A stretch of DNA of 5,730 nt from an uncultured Angelakisella sp. (GTDB taxonomy: Bacteria > Bacillota > Clostridia > Oscillospirales > Ruminococcaceae). The translations under genes were made by a program, and so were the position numbers. Numbering within the stretch: the stretch's first letter is position 1; every line of letters begins with the position of its first letter. The DNA lies in contig CAJUFR010000077.1 in NCBI GenBank assembly GCA_910585525.1, forward strand, positions 1 through 5,730, in the 5' to 3' direction. Positions 5,658 to 5,730 of this stretch are shown piece by piece. The notes beneath the pieces are model-generated. The model was given only the letters and a program-made list of their open reading frames with translations, was not told the origin of the DNA and did not search any database.

Positions 5658-5686
5658 ACTATATGTCTTTCAAGTTTTTTTGGCAA
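5658..5686 (-). promoter_or_regulatory. SigA-type promoter of the spoVB operon
   Basis: On the minus strand TTGCCA (5686-5681) is separated by exactly 17 bases from TATAGT (5663-5658), five of six matches to each consensus box. The spacer carries an A tract. The predicted transcript start is near 5651, leaving a leader of about 100 bases before ATG 5549. It suggests vegetative transcription of the block. Confidence 0.65.
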
Positions 5687-5706
5687 AGGCAGGCGGAAAA
5701 TTTGCC
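5682..5706 (-). repeat. Inverted repeat overlapping the -35 box
   Basis: GGCAAA and TTTGCC form perfect 6-bp arms (5701-5706 and 5682-5687) separated by 13 bases. One arm overlaps the -35 box of the predicted spoVB promoter. It could be an operator, but short arms like this also arise by chance. Confidence 0.3.
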
Positions 5707-5730
5707 GTCAAGATGCGTGCGGCGGCTATT

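Noticed and set aside
1..5730. A new defence, mobile or secretion system
   Set aside because: Apart from one small uncharacterised protein, every gene belongs to a recognised family in a conserved order, and no transposase, integrase, spaced direct repeats or RNA gene is visible.

Overview
The window is a GC-rich stretch (over 60% by eye) of a spore-forming Clostridia genome. It most resembles the Oscillospiraceae, the Flavonifractor/Pseudoflavonifractor type. That assignment rests on high GC, canonical GGAGG ribosome binding sites, the sporulation genes yabP and yabQ, and gene order; it is an inference, not a database result. All convincing genes lie on the minus strand, so the biological reading direction is from the right edge to the left.

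Reading that way: a leader with a good SigA-type promoter (about 5658-5686) drives a SpoVB/YabM-type MOP flippase (5549-3822). Then come mazG (3792-2974), a nucleoid HU protein gene overlapping mazG by ATGA (2977-2705), and an intrinsic terminator or attenuator (2684-2650). Next are the S4-domain ribosome quality control gene rqcP/yabO (2629-2384), a 97-bp gap with a faint SigE-like signal, yabP (2286-2011), yabQ (1999-1466), divIC (1530-1207) and a yabR-like S1-domain gene (1143-679), closed by a second intrinsic terminator (662-639). Downstream is a probable two-gene unit: an uncharacterised small protein (613-215) joined by another ATGA overlap to the start of an amidohydrolase (218 to the left edge, truncated there).

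The block is the clostridial form of the Bacillus subtilis yabM-yabN-yabO-yabP-yabQ-divIC-yabR region. HU is inserted between mazG and yabO, and MazG lacks the methylase domain that YabN carries. The genes mix housekeeping roles (nucleotide clean-up, nucleoid packing, ribosome rescue, division) with spore cortex and envelope roles. Single-transcript control would therefore be unsuitable. The sequence offers separate signals at the points where the roles change: an attenuator after hup, a possible sporulation promoter before yabP, and a strong-looking vegetative promoter inside the end of yabQ just before divIC.

Several starts are better placed downstream of the longest open frame: 5549, 2629, 2286, 1143 (TTG) and 613. 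I see no mobile element, CRISPR array, RNA gene or clearly new system. The most open points are the internal transcription signals and the uncharacterised MEDKWF protein.
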